The notes: generated by a model from the sequence alone, not told the origin. A DNA stretch of 64,000 nt from Priestia aryabhattai (GCF_023715685.1 NZ_JAMBOQ010000002.1:1-64000), one strand, 5' to 3'. Shown: positions 8,661 to 17,525, counted from the stretch's first letter. Numbers and translations are program-made.

Positions 8661-9540
8661 ATGAAACATTTTAAGTATTACATATTTTTGTTAGTAGGTA
8701 CGTTTATTATTGCTTTATCCTTTACTTTATTACAGAATCCCAATCAAATTGCCTCTGGCGGTTTAACAGGTGCAGCTCTTATTCTTGGTTCCATATTGCA
8801 TGTCCCTATAGCTATTGTTTTATGGGTAATCACGTTGGTTTTATTGGTGATTTGTTGTTCTTTTTTAGGCGTGCGGTCTATTATAAAATCGGTGATTGGT
8901 TCTTTATCAATACCTTTTTTTTGTTTACCTCACGAGTGAATTACCTCCCCTTACAAACGATCCTCTATTAGCCTCTATCTACGGTGGATTAGGGGTAGGA
9001 ATAGGATTAGGTTTGGTATTTAGAGTGGGTGGGAATACCGGTGGCTTTACTTTAATTGCTCAGATTTTACATAAGTTGAAATCTGTTAAGCACAGTAAAT
9101 CCATATTGATTATGGATGCAACTGTTATGATTGCAGGAGGACTTATTTTTTCGCCTGAAAAAGCCTTGTACGCTCTAATTGGGGCATTTTTGACGCGAAA
9201 GGCGATGGATATTATTTATGGGAAAAGTAAAGAATTCAAAGTAGCATATATCATATCATCTAAGGAATTTGAAGGGAGAATATCCGAGTCTGCCCTGTAT
9301 GAATTAGATAGAGGTCTAACAAAATTATCGGGAGCAGGAGGTTATACAAACAATGAAAGAATTATTATGATGACGGTCCTAGATTCCTTAAAAATAAAAG
9401 ACCTTAGATCTATGGTGCAAAAAATTGATCCTGGCGCGTTTATCATTTTTTGTGAGGCAAATGAGGTGTTTGGTGAAGGATTTGCTCAACCTTTTCAGCC
9501 TGCCTCTAGTAAAAAAACGATTTCTTCTAGCACCATTTAG
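8661..9540 (+). pseudogene. YitT/YvjA-family membrane protein, frameshifted
   Basis: The YitT family has an N-terminal multi-helix membrane part and a C-terminal DUF2179 domain. Here the first 85 or so residues (MKHFKYYIFLLVGTF, then SGGLTGAALILG) are in one frame. The rest (DPLLASIYGGLGVGIGLGL, GGNTGGFTL, then the DUF2179 part with GAGGYT and DPGAFI) is in the next frame. The switch occurs at an 8-T run near 8915-8922; removing one T restores a continuous protein of about 292 residues. This could be a real mutation, slipped-strand phase variation or a base-calling error. AGAAAGGAG precedes the ATG. Confidence 0.8.
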
Positions 9541-9656
9541 AATGGAGAAAGCCTATATGTATCGAAGCTATAGCAAAAAGAAAAAGGTTTTTATCCTTCT
9601 CTTTTTTATTTACCTTGAAGTACCGATAATCAAACTTATGTACACTTTAGTAGAGA

Positions 9657-9680
9657 GCAACCTTTGAGGTTGCTTTTTTA
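9657..9680 (+). terminator. intrinsic terminator after yitT-like gene
   Basis: GCAACC, a 5-base loop, GGTTGC and seven T residues. Confidence 0.75.
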
Positions 9681-9785
9681 TTAGAATCTTCATTACTGAA
9701 AAAATTGATTAAAGTTCTGTAATGAAAATTGAGGACTTTTATTGTTGAATAAATAAGGCTTACGATTTAAGTGAGGAAGGAAAAT

Positions 9786-9815
9786 AAAAAAAAGCTGCCA
9801 ATAAAGCTAGGCAGC
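9786..9815 (-). terminator. terminator of the stress-protein gene
   Basis: On the minus strand GCTGCC and GGCAGC pair and lead into a run of T residues. It lies 58 bp past the stop of the YflT/DUF2382 gene. Confidence 0.75.
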
Positions 9816-9872
9816 CCACCCTTAAACCTTCTCAACTATTCCTTCTATTTATAAATCTTATAAAAGACTTAC

Positions 9873-10964
9873 TTATTTCTTTTGCTTGTTTGTTGATTTC
9901 TCATTATTTTTCCCTTTTTCAGAAGTTGTAATATCCGTATCTTTAACTTGACTTTCTGTTTTCTGATTGTTTACTGAGGCTGTAACCTCTTCAATCTCTT
10001 TGATAACAGGAGAAGTTGTCACTTTAAGTTGAGCTTCTTGTTTCTTGTTGGGGGAAAGTTTAACTTTCTCCTCTTTTGGAGCATCAGAAGCAATTGAAGC
10101 AGCAACTTCTTGATAACTTTGATCTACGTAATTATCCATGTTTTGATAAATTTCAGAGTCAGCAAGTTCAGGAACCGCGGGAAGTTCTGACTGTTCAATT
10201 TGTGCTTCTTCCTTTCGGACAGTATCCTTTATTTCTTTAATCTCTTGAATTTTACGCTTGCCAATGACCACTTCTTCCACAACCACAGGTCTCTTGGTTA
10301 CTTCAATTCGCTCCTCCATAATAGGAATACGAATGATCTTGTTCTCTGTCAATGGGCTACCATCATACTGACCGTCTATGACCGGTCGACGTTCTACGTA
10401 GATTTCCTCACGCATAACCGGAACCTGGATAGTTCGTAATTCTTCTACAATTTCCTTACGAAGTTGTACTTCCCCAGTCTGAACACGTTCTTTCCTTACA
10501 TCGAGTTGCTCTTCGCGAAGTTGCACTGACCTATGCTCCTCTGTCTCGTGTGGAACCTCGCTAGCCGTAGTATAAGAAGGAATTGTTTGAGTTTCATCCA
10601 CATCAATTAGGACAAGAATTTTCCCTTCCTTTACATCCATTTCACACTGTTTTGCAGTAAAACTTTGAATGCCCATTCTAACAAGTTTTGAAGTTAGATC
10701 CCCAGCTTGTGTAGCAGTAGCCATTCCACCTGTCATCATGGTAAGAAAGCTATCCATCATCACACCTGCCAATGAACTTACAGCTGGCGTTCCAGCTTCT
10801 ATCATTACATTTGTTTCGACCCCTAACTGTACAGTGTTACTTCTATCCTTTGCTACTACCAATATATCTGTTTCACGATATCCCTGACGTTTTAACCCCT
10901 TAATTGCATGTATCGCTTCTTGCTCCGGATGAAAAGTTCCTGCAACTCGTTTTCTCGTTCCCAT
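9873..10964 (-). CDS. YflT plus DUF2382 (YsnF/AvaK) stress protein
   Basis: The 363-residue protein combines an N-terminal YflT-type general-stress domain (about 1-110: RVAGTFHPEQEAIHAI, then RETDILVVAKD and a glycine/methionine-rich segment) with a central YsnF/AvaK DUF2382 domain (about 145-245: QLREEQLDVRKERV and IPIMEERIEVTKRPVVV). A long charged tail of low complexity (about 255-363) ends in lysine and asparagine residues. Proteins with these domains are sigma-B general-stress proteins of unknown biochemical role. A very good sigma-B promoter lies at 11040-11065 and supports that regulation. Confidence 0.82.
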   Translation of the reverse strand: MGTRKRVAGTFHPEQEAIHAIKGLKRQGYRETDILVVAKDRSNTVQLGVETNVMIEAGTPAVSSLAGVMMDSFLTMMTGGMATATQAGDLTSKLVRMGIQSFTAKQCEMDVKEGKILVLIDVDETQTIPSYTTASEVPHETEEHRSVQLREEQLDVRKERVQTGEVQLRKEIVEELRTIQVPVMREEIYVERRPVIDGQYDGSPLTENKIIRIPIMEERIEVTKRPVVVEEVVIGKRKIQEIKEIKDTVRKEEAQIEQSELPAVPELADSEIYQNMDNYVDQSYQEVAASIASDAPKEEKVKLSPNKKQEAQLKVTTSPVIKEIEEVTASVNNQKTESQVKDTDITTSEKGKNNEKSTNKQKK

Positions 10965-11039
10965 TCTCCCATCTCCTTAAATTTTAATTAAACGAAAACT
11001 TATTTTCATATTTAATTCCACCCTCATTGTGTATATCAT

Positions 11040-11065
11040 GTACCCAGTGGATTTCTATTTAAAAC
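11040..11065 (-). promoter_or_regulatory. sigma-B promoter of the stress-protein gene
   Basis: On the minus strand a GTTTTA -35 and a GGGTAC -10 are separated by 14 bases, matching the B. subtilis sigma-B pattern (GTTTWW, 12-15 bases, GGGWAW) at all but the last position. It lies 76 bp upstream of the YflT/DUF2382 start. Confidence 0.65.
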
Positions 11066-11251
11066 GTGATACGTGTGACTATGTAAATGGCACCTATATT
11101 ATAAAATGGAGCAAGATGAAGTATAAGTAATATCAATAATAGGGAAAAAGTTAAGTGTTTTTATTGAATAAAGAACAAAATTTCTTTATGAGGAGTAATT
11201 TTAATGGATTATGGGCAGCTACGAACAGAGGAATGAAATTTAAAGGTTCTC

Positions 11252-11290
11252 ATATCCAACAAACAAAAGATTTACTTGTTGGATATTTTG
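11252..11290 (+). terminator. terminator-like hairpin
   Basis: ATATCCAACAA and TTGTTGGATAT are perfectly complementary 11-base arms followed by TTTT. No intact gene precedes it closely, so it may end a lost gene. Confidence 0.55.
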
Positions 11291-11357
11291 TGCAAAATTA
11301 GTTAGAACTTTTAATATTGATTAATTATAATAAAAAGGAAAAAACTATGTGTTATTT

Positions 11358-11386
11358 GTTCCAAGAAGGCGCCATCTTGGGAACAG
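11358..11386. repeat. 29-bp near-perfect palindrome
   Basis: The sequence runs from TGTTCC through a GGCGCC centre to GGAACA and is nearly its own reverse complement. It is unlike the AT-rich surroundings and has no U-run, so it is more like an operator or a recombination remnant than a terminator. Confidence 0.5.
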
Positions 11387-11434
11387 CATAATACGTAGAT
11401 TGTCCAAAATTAGTTTTATTGGGGAGAAACAACG

Positions 11435-11736
11435 ATGAATCCTACACATAATCATTTAGAAAGTATAAGAAGGGAAGAAGGACAAAAACAGTTTCTTGAA
11501 AAAACCTTGAAGCTCATAGAAGTAGAAAATGGATAATCAACTTTATTTGTGCTATATCTCTCCTTGTAGCAATACTGTACTTTTCCTTTCACGCACCATA
11601 CGCTTTATTTATTACTGTAATCTTACCGTTCGTATGTATAATCATCCAGATCGTACATAATACGTTAGATAAAAAAATAGAGCTACGCTTAAAACAGGAG
11701 CAAAGAAAGAGCATTTTAAACATAAATAAACCCTAA
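11435..11736 (+). pseudogene. small two-helix membrane protein, frameshifted
   Basis: A good GGGGAG site (11421-11426) precedes an ATG that opens a 33-residue hydrophilic peptide starting MNPTHNHLESIRREE and stopping at 11534-11536. A second frame, overlapping near 11510, encodes SRKWIINFICAISLLV, a second hydrophobic stretch ALFITVILPFVCIIIQIV and a basic tail ending in TAA at 11736. Joined by one small indel they give about 100 residues with two membrane helices. The family is not recognised. Confidence 0.4.
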
Positions 11737-11908
11737 AATTTCTTGTTTAAGCCTTTAATAACTATCATGTTAAAATCCGAAATATTTTCTGGTGATGAAG
11801 ATAATTTTTAATGGAGGGAGTGCAATAAAATAGGAAAGTTAAGATTAATGAAATAACAAGAAGTAGTTCTATAAAAAACAGCTTAAGACTTAACTTTTTG
11901 TGTCCAAA

Positions 11909-12218
11909 TTATTGACTCAAATCCAACCTGTTTAAGACAAATCCTGTGATTAATTCATTAAACTGGTTCCAGCTTTTAGTAGGCAATTGATGACCCTGAT
12001 GTGGTAAAACAAAGAATTCAGCTTGTTTACATTTATTTTCATAGTCTTTCATATAGTGAGTAGTCCAATCTTTTTTCTCCATCAGATTGTATAGTTAGAA
12101 TTTGTTGGGAGGGAGCTACATTAAACCTCGGATTAATCGTTATTTCATTCCTCCATTCAAAGTTAAACCGTTCTTGAAGTACAGATATATCTGTCGCTAA
12201 AGAAAATCTTCCACACAT
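11909..12218 (-). pseudogene. chimeric remnant: SRAP N-terminus joined to hydrolase tail
   Basis: From 12218 a frame begins MCGRFSLATDISVLQERF and continues to FNVAPSQQILTI, the unmistakable start of an SRAP (YedK/HMCES) protein, which shields abasic sites by a covalent bond through Cys2. After about 43 residues the homology ends. In the next frame (12082 to 11909) the sequence reads as the C-terminal end of an alpha/beta hydrolase, with FFVLPHQGHQLPTKSWNQF carrying the usual C-terminal histidine. A deletion apparently fused two unrelated genes. GAGGTGAG precedes the start, so a 59-residue truncated SRAP peptide could still be made, but neither activity can survive. Confidence 0.65.
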
Positions 12219-12576
12219 ATTCTCACCTCATATATATTTTAGCAATCATTAAAAAACAAAATCTTCGCTTGAAACCTGAGGCATCCGATTTACGGTTTTG
12301 CTACCTATAACATATTCGATAATCTCCTAGCGATCACCTACTGCGGTATATTTTCTTTTTATTAAAAATCTACATAATAATCGTGAGTTTAAAAACATGG
12401 AATAAGTTAAAAAATCAATTGTTTCTTATGAATGAAACATTTAAGATCTGGGTTCGTGCATATATAGATTGGAATTCATAGTTTGAGGGATAAATCATGA
12501 GAAATTGAGTATTACTGAATATATTTTCCAATAAAGGGAAAAAGATTAAAGTGATTATTCGAAGGAGGTTTTCATT
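12219..12576. other. upstream region of the catalase gene
   Basis: There is no supported gene. I looked for PerR and sigma-B sites upstream of the catalase and found no convincing match. Confidence 0.4.
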
Positions 12577-14226
12577 TTGGCAGAGAATAAAGATGTCAAT
12601 GCTTCAAACAGAGATGATATGAAACGTGAAACACTGACTACACGTCAGGGACATCCTGTAAGAGATAACCAAAACATTCGTACAATTGGAAATCGAGGTC
12701 CAGCAACACTTGAAAATTATCACTTTATCGAAAAGATTTCTCATTTTGATCGGGAAGAAGTTCCGGAGCGAGTCGTACACGCACGAGGATCTGGAGCATT
12801 TGGCTATTTTGAAACATATGGAAAAGTCGGGGATGAACCAGTAGAGAAGTATACTCGCGCGAAAGTATTTTCAGGTGCCGGCAAGAGAACACCGTTGATG
12901 GTTCGTTTCTCTACAGTTGCCGGAGCAAAAGATTCTCCGGAAACAGCTCGGGATCCACGTGGATTTGCCGTAAAAATGTACACGGAAGAGGGAAATTGGG
13001 ACTTGGTTGGGAACAACCTAAAGATTTTCTTTATTCGTGATGCAATGAAATTCCCTGATATGATTCATGCGTTTAAAGCAGATCCAGCTTCAAACGTGCC
13101 AAATCCTGAAAGAATGTTTGACTTTGTTTCGCGTACACCTGAGGCTACCCACATGATTACATTTTTATTCTCTCCATGGGGGATTCCAGCAACATATCGT
13201 CACATGCAGGGATCTGGTGTAAACACCTATAAATGGGTAAACGATAAAGGTGAAGCTGTGCTAGTGAAATATCACTGGGAACCGAAGCAGGGAATTCGGA
13301 ACTTAACACAAGAAGAGGCAAATACGATACAAGCAAAAAACGTGGGGCATGCAACACAAGATTTATACGAAGCTATTGAAAGTGGAGATTATCCAGAATG
13401 GGAGCTCTTTGTGCAAATTATGGAGGATGATTACCATCCAGAGCTTGATTTTGATCCCCTCGATGATACGAAACTTTGGCCTGAAGATAAGTTTCCATGG
13501 TTGGCAGTCGGGCGTATGGTTCTAGATCGTAATCCAAAGGATTTCCATGCAGAAATCGAACAAGCTGCCTTCGGTACTGGAGTTCTTGTGGATGGAATGG
13601 ACTTCTCGGACGATAAAATGCTACAAGGTCGTACGTTTTCTTACTCAGATACACAGCGCTACCGTGTAGGTGCGAACTATTTAAAATTACCTGTGAATGC
13701 ACCAAAAGTGCCTATTCATACGAACCAGCAGCGCGGTCAAATGGATACCCGTGATCCAAAAGAATCTGGTGATAATCCACATATTAACTATGAGCCTTCA
13801 ATGCTTGGTGGCTTTCAGGAAGAAAGTAAGAAAGATCGTGTTCCACATCAACCAATGTATAATGCGGCCGCAATGAGTGCACCAATTGATCGTCCTAACA
13901 ACTATGGTCAAGCAGGTCACACGTACCGTAGTTTTGAAGATTGGGAGCGCGATGAATTGATTAAAAATCTATCCGATGCACTTGCGATTTGTGATAAACA
14001 AATTCAAGAAACGATGATTTCTCATTTTACGCAAGCTGATGAAGAATATGGCCGCCGTGTGAAGGAAGGTATTGAAAAGAAACTACATGAAATGCAGGAT
14101 ATGAAAACTGCAAACGAGTTGCCTGGTCGTGAGGCAGGGAAATCAAAATATGGACAAGGTACATTAGCTGCAAATGAAGCAACAAAAGATGCTGTAAAGA
14201 AAAGTCACGAAGTCGATCCTTATTAG
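12577..14226 (+). CDS. monofunctional heme catalase
   Basis: The 549-residue enzyme splits hydrogen peroxide to water and oxygen in the cytoplasm. Catalytic His68 ([12 protein letters not shown]) and the distal Asn pair at 146-147 ([18 protein letters not shown]) are present, as is the proximal heme tyrosine at about 356 in [13 protein letters not shown]. The length, longer than B. subtilis KatA, and a C-terminal extension of about 60 residues recall KatX/KatB types. The start is TTG at 12577, supported by GAAGGAGG at 12561-12568. It stands alone, with a truncated regulator downstream. Confidence 0.93.
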   Translation: MAENKDVNASNRDDMKRETLTTRQGHPVRDNQNIRTIGNRGPATLENYHFIEKISHFDREEVPERVVHARGSGAFGYFETYGKVGDEPVEKYTRAKVFSGAGKRTPLMVRFSTVAGAKDSPETARDPRGFAVKMYTEEGNWDLVGNNLKIFFIRDAMKFPDMIHAFKADPASNVPNPERMFDFVSRTPEATHMITFLFSPWGIPATYRHMQGSGVNTYKWVNDKGEAVLVKYHWEPKQGIRNLTQEEANTIQAKNVGHATQDLYEAIESGDYPEWELFVQIMEDDYHPELDFDPLDDTKLWPEDKFPWLAVGRMVLDRNPKDFHAEIEQAAFGTGVLVDGMDFSDDKMLQGRTFSYSDTQRYRVGANYLKLPVNAPKVPIHTNQQRGQMDTRDPKESGDNPHINYEPSMLGGFQEESKKDRVPHQPMYNAAAMSAPIDRPNNYGQAGHTYRSFEDWERDELIKNLSDALAICDKQIQETMISHFTQADEEYGRRVKEGIEKKLHEMQDMKTANELPGREAGKSKYGQGTLAANEATKDAVKKSHEVDPY

Positions 14227-14304
14227 TTGGATTGCTCCATTAAAAAAGGAGGATATGACGTACGGGTATAGTGTAATTTTAAGGGAATATCTTGCCTAAA
14301 TGTT

Positions 14305-14706
14305 ATGGAGAAATTTTATGAAATTGCCGAGGCTGCATTTTTACCCGCATCTATAAATGAAGCAGAAGAAATGATTCATAAACAAACAAATGAGTTTTTA
14401 AAAATGGCTGAGGATGAACGAAAAATGTTGCAAGTGTTTGAGCAAGCTATTGGCATTTCCTCTCTCGTTTCAGAGAAATGGAAAAACATTCAGGAAAAAT
14501 TTATTCAACGAATTTCACAAGACATTGCCTATGCGCAACGCAATGGATTAGCACGCAAAGAGTTACATAACGAGTTAGTAGCAAGAGGTTGGTTTTTCAC
14601 TAATGAAATGTACCTTTGGGAAATTGTTCGTAATGAATATGAGCACCCTGTAGAACAAATTGCTAAGAATATCGCGTCTATTTATATTAAAGGACTCTAT
14701 TTATAA
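14305..14706 (+). CDS. TetR-like C-terminal domain without HTH, probably truncated
   Basis: The 133 residues look like the all-helical ligand-binding half of a TetR/AcrR regulator: a helix around EKFYEIAEAAFLPASINEA, a middle helix bundle, and the NGLARKELHNELVARGWFF and ISSIYIKGLYL type ending. No DNA-binding helix-turn-helix is encoded; upstream in-frame codons reach only to a stop at 14269. The ATG at 14305 has no binding site of its own. A 14-codon frame (14255-14299) with AAGGAGG ends 5 bases earlier and could feed ribosomes to it. It may be an expressed remnant or a pseudogene. Confidence 0.5.
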   Translation: MEKFYEIAEAAFLPASINEAEEMIHKQTNEFLKMAEDERKMLQVFEQAIGISSLVSEKWKNIQEKFIQRISQDIAYAQRNGLARKELHNELVARGWFFTNEMYLWEIVRNEYEHPVEQIAKNIASIYIKGLYL

Positions 14707-15037
14707 TTTTGGTGCGCAAATTGCATTTGTCTGAAACAAGTATATAATATCCCATTAATATTCGACTTTATGAAGCTAATCCAAATAGGTGATGAATGAA
14801 TTTGACTTGATTTTGGACAGGGGGGTTCCCAAAAAATATTTCCTCATTACTTAACGATTATCTAATGGGTATACTTTCTTTTTTATTTTAATTCTGTTTT
14901 CATAATAGAACCCAAATTCTCTTTAGCTTGGTGCCTCTTTTGCACATAAGTCTTCCGCACTCTATAAAAGAAATCTCAGTTCAAGTCATAAATTTGAACT
15001 GAGGTTTCTTATTATCCTCGAACGATTGAATTTATTT
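14707..15037. other. gene-free stretch with bidirectional terminator
   Basis: Nothing is supported except the strong hairpin at 14968-15009. Confidence 0.5.
14968..15009. terminator. bidirectional intrinsic terminator
   Basis: The arms AGAAATCTCAGTTCAA and TTTGAACTGAGGTTTCT pair almost fully. It lies between the plus-strand TetR-like fragment and the 3' end of the minus-strand SASP-like gene. Confidence 0.75.
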
Positions 15038-15187
15038 TTTATTTACTTGACGTCCACTTTTTTTCTGGCTCTGGGAACTTGTGTTGCCAATTTGAAATTC
15101 ATTACCTAATTCAACATCATTTCTTTTATCTTGCTTCTCTATTTGCTCTCTTGTCTGATTCTTTTTCTGTATCCCTTGTTTTGACAT
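15038..15187 (-). CDS. small SASP-like protein
   Basis: The 49-residue, strongly hydrophilic, Gln/Lys/Asn-rich protein (MSKQGIQKKNQTREQ, then ELGNEFQIGNTSSQSQ) resembles gamma-type small acid-soluble spore proteins in composition and in its N-E-F core. An A8 run near the 3' end determines which short tail is read. The ribosome binding site is weak. A spore protein fits an organism that also carries sspH, but the assignment rests on composition only. Confidence 0.4.
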
Positions 15188-15544
15188 TACTTATCTCATC
15201 TCGCTTTCATCTAGTATTGTTTTTAATATGTGCAACTATAAGAAAAAAACATATAAATTAAATAAATAATTTGTTAGTTGCTTCTGAATCAAAGTCCTAT
15301 TTACCACTAGGCCAACCCCAGCATATAAACAACTGAGCACATTTTACATTACTACCTACTCCTCACCTAATGCAGTAATTTTACTTTTTCAGTTTTAGGG
15401 TGGACAGACAAGCTTTATGGGAGTATTTTGATTTTGGAATAAGCGAGAATAGTATTGGGAAAAGGACACATAATTAGTAAAACAGTTACTGTTGTTTAAT
15501 GTGTCAAGAGATGAAGATTTTACTCATTTTTGGAGGAAGTTGTA
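15188..15544. other. gene-free stretch
   Basis: No gene is seen. A short minus-strand segment near 15290-15330 recalls the D-arm of a tRNA but does not fold into one. Confidence 0.4.
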
Positions 15545-15805
15545 ATGGAGAAAGATCAAACTTTGAAAAATGCGATGAATGAATGGGCACGTGTAACTCA
15601 GGACCCAGAAATTTTAATGACTTATGAAGTAAACCAGGAATTCGAAGTAGATGAAAAATTCACATTAAAAAAAGCTGAAAAACAAGGGGGAAAAAGAGCT
15701 GTTAAGAGAGTAGCGTTAAGAATGCTACAAAAAGGTATGGATACCCAAACAATATCTGAATTAACGGAGCTTACAGAAGAAGAGATTGAACAAATTCGTG
15801 AATAA
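15545..15805 (+). CDS. Rpn/PD-(D/E)XK transposase-like C-terminal fragment
   Basis: The 86 residues match the tail of Rpn-family recombination-promoting nucleases: NEWARVTQDPEILMTYEV, then a charged helix and a final MLQKGMDTQTISELTEL segment resembling the usual repeat-like end. The N-terminal nuclease domain (over 150 residues) is missing. It nevertheless has its own GGAGG (15532-15536) and ATG, so it may be expressed as a separate small protein, as internal-start products are known for Rpn proteins. It is otherwise a remnant of a mobile nuclease. Confidence 0.6.
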   Translation: MEKDQTLKNAMNEWARVTQDPEILMTYEVNQEFEVDEKFTLKKAEKQGGKRAVKRVALRMLQKGMDTQTISELTELTEEEIEQIRE

Positions 15806-15875
15806 CGAATGTAAACCGAGGATAGGAAGGAATATATCCAAAACAAAGATTTTATGTTGTTACGATTAAAAAAGG

Positions 15876-15903
15876 GCTACCTCAAAATAGGAAAGAGGTA
15901 GCT
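15876..15903 (-). terminator. hairpin, terminator-like on minus strand
   Basis: GCTACCTC and GAGGTAGC pair; the T-run is on the minus strand. No minus-strand gene ends here, so its role is open. Confidence 0.4.
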
Positions 15904-16070
15904 TGCTCTACTCAAGCGAAAAATTGAATACATTGGTTGAGTTAAAACAACTAAATTATTTTAACATATATATAATTTTTAGTAAAACGCTATCATTTCC
16001 AGTTTTATCAGCTAATTTCCTCTGCTAAAATGGAATCATAGGGATGAAGATGGAAGGGTAGATGAGGCAC

Positions 16071-16169
16071 ATGAGTACGAGTTTATTGATAACTTTAGGG
16101 GTTATATTTTTGACAACAATAGCTATTGCCATTTTAATTAAGATTCCAGAAGAAGATTACACTGAATAA
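16071..16169 (+). CDS. 32-residue single-helix membrane peptide
   Basis: The peptide MSTSLLITLGVIFLTTIA continues through one membrane helix into an acidic PEEDYTE tail. GATGAGG lies at a proper distance and a strong terminator follows within 12 bp, so it looks like a complete transcription unit. Small one-helix proteins like this are often subunits or regulators of membrane complexes. No specific family is recognised. Confidence 0.5.
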   Translation: MSTSLLITLGVIFLTTIAIAILIKIPEEDYTE

Positions 16170-16175
16170 TAAAAT

Positions 16176-16213
16176 AAAAAGCTATCTCAAATAATGAAGG
16201 AGATAGCTTTTTT
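16176..16213 (+). terminator. intrinsic terminator after the 32-residue gene
   Basis: AAAAAGCTATCTC and GAGATAGCTTTTTT. Confidence 0.75.
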
Positions 16214-16425
16214 AGTAAGTAATGTTTAACTTACTAATCGACTTGTAAATTATTTTCTCGATTCCATCTCTAATAAAGAGGCATTATTTCAAGTAGCAAA
16301 ATAAATTGTTTGACTACAAGGTAAATAATAAAGGGATCTTTTACAAATAAAATATTTTCAACGTTATTTTTATATGTAAGATAAAAGGATCTTTTTCCTG
16401 GCTTACATTGTTTTTTTAATTTGAA

Positions 16426-16632
16426 CTATATACGATAAAATCCACTACTATTAAGTGTTTTAGTCCATGTATCTAACCTTCTATTTTTATCCTCTGAAAT
16501 TAATTTTATATGTAATATATCTGACTCTCTTATCCCTAAGATATTCATCTCTTCTCTTAATGTCATTCTTTTTTTTATTTTGATGGTTCGCTCACTTCCA
16601 TCTACTAAGGTGTAAACTCTGATTTTATTCAT
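16426..16632 (-). CDS. hypothetical small soluble protein
   Basis: The 68-residue basic protein begins MNKIRVYTLVDGSERTIKI and has no membrane segment, cysteine pair or recognised motif. GGGAGAG lies upstream of the ATG. The beta-rich start suggests a small folded domain. The family is unknown. Confidence 0.5.
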   Translation of the reverse strand: MNKIRVYTLVDGSERTIKIKKRMTLREEMNILGIRESDILHIKLISEDKNRRLDTWTKTLNSSGFYRI

Positions 16633-16834
16633 GTAACAGCTCTCCCTTTGATCAACTCATCAACAAATAACACAATGATTTTATGAAGTTATAGATTTTA
16701 CCACAACAAAAACAAGCCCGACTACTATGTTTCTGATTTTTATTCTTCTTCATGTTCTAAATATCATTTTCCTGATTTTGAAGGAACAAAAATAATGAAA
16801 CAACTCTTCCCCAACTGCCTTTTTATTTAAATAA

Positions 16835-17122
16835 TTATAATCCCTTCCCGTTATGCTTTCTCTTTATAGCTAGTCCATTTTCTTTAAGGGAACCTGTACA
16901 AAGATCGATCCACTCACCATAACTATTTTGCGATTCTTCAAGTTCTTGTTAAAGACTTTGGGACAAGGGAAAGGGTTCTATCTCAAGATTTTCGCCACAC
17001 TCATAACACCCTATAGAATCACCATGAAAATCAACATAATTTATATGAACTATGCTGAAATTTGTTTGTATTAAATAAGCTAGTTGGAGACATTGAATAC
17101 CGCCTGCTTTATGCTCTATATA
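16835..17122 (-). pseudogene. decayed cytosolic protein gene
   Basis: On the minus strand a frame entered after a stop at 17123-17125 reads YIEHKAGGIQCLQLAYLI, then VDFHGDSIGCYECGENLEIE, then a TAA at 16949-16951, and continues in the same frame with QNSYGEWIDLC and IKRKHNGKGL to a stop at 16835. The pattern, with a C-x-x-C pair, looks like a real protein family of Bacillus but I cannot name it. No start codon remains and there is an internal stop, so it is dead. Confidence 0.5.
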
Positions 17123-17301
17123 CTACACTAAAAGTTTTGCAAATCCTTTAATAAGTTTTATTCATTTATCAAAGTTTCCTTTACTACTTAATGTCTCATT
17201 TAAAAAATTAAAATTGATTTTATATAGAGGAATTAGATGTATAAAAATTAATTAAAAACAAATACTGTCACTGTCATAAATAAAAAGGAGGCTAGATAAA
17301 G

Positions 17302-17481
17302 GTGGATGCACAAAGAGCACAAGAAATTGCCGATTCAATGGACATGGCCAAAGTAATATATAATGGGAAAAGTATTTACATTGAGCATGTAGACCAACAA
17401 AATGGAGTAGCTACAATTCATAACCTGGATGAACCAAATAATAAGCAAAGTGTTTCTATATTTGAACTAACAGAACAATAA
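17302..17481 (+). CDS. sspH: H-type small acid-soluble spore protein
   Basis: The 59-residue protein matches the SspH family: MDAQRAQEIADSMDMAKVIY, YIEHVDQQNG and a final LDEPNNKQSVSIFELTE. These minor spore proteins are made in the forespore and degraded at germination. Length equals that of B. subtilis SspH. The start is GTG at 17302 with AAGGAGG at 17285-17291. A terminator follows 14 bp after the stop. Sigma-F or sigma-G control is expected, but I could not fix a promoter with confidence. Confidence 0.88.
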   Translation: MDAQRAQEIADSMDMAKVIYNGKSIYIEHVDQQNGVATIHNLDEPNNKQSVSIFELTEQ

Positions 17482-17495
17482 TTTACTCTTAGAAT

Positions 17496-17525
17496 AAAAA
17501 AGCCGTTTTATTTAGGCTTTTTTAT
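17496..17525 (+). terminator. sspH terminator
   Basis: AAAAAAGCC, loop, GGCTTTTTT. Confidence 0.7.

Larger units (their letters stand above)
11066..11434. other. intergenic region with two large dyads
   Basis: No gene of useful size is seen. A 10-codon frame after GAGGAG (about 11203-11235) is too short to support. Two hairpins are present: one terminator-like at 11252-11290 and a long GC-richer palindrome at 11358-11386. Confidence 0.45.

Noticed and set aside
11203..11235. Ten-codon frame after GAGGAG
   Set aside because: Too short and no conserved feature.
12380..12576. sigma-B or PerR site upstream of the catalase
   Set aside because: GTTT and GGG elements are present but at wrong distances; no PerR dyad seen.
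15290..15335. tRNA-like minus-strand sequence with a D-arm-like GCCTAGTGGTAAATAGG
   Set aside because: No acceptor stem, anticodon stem or T-arm can be formed; at best a degraded fragment.
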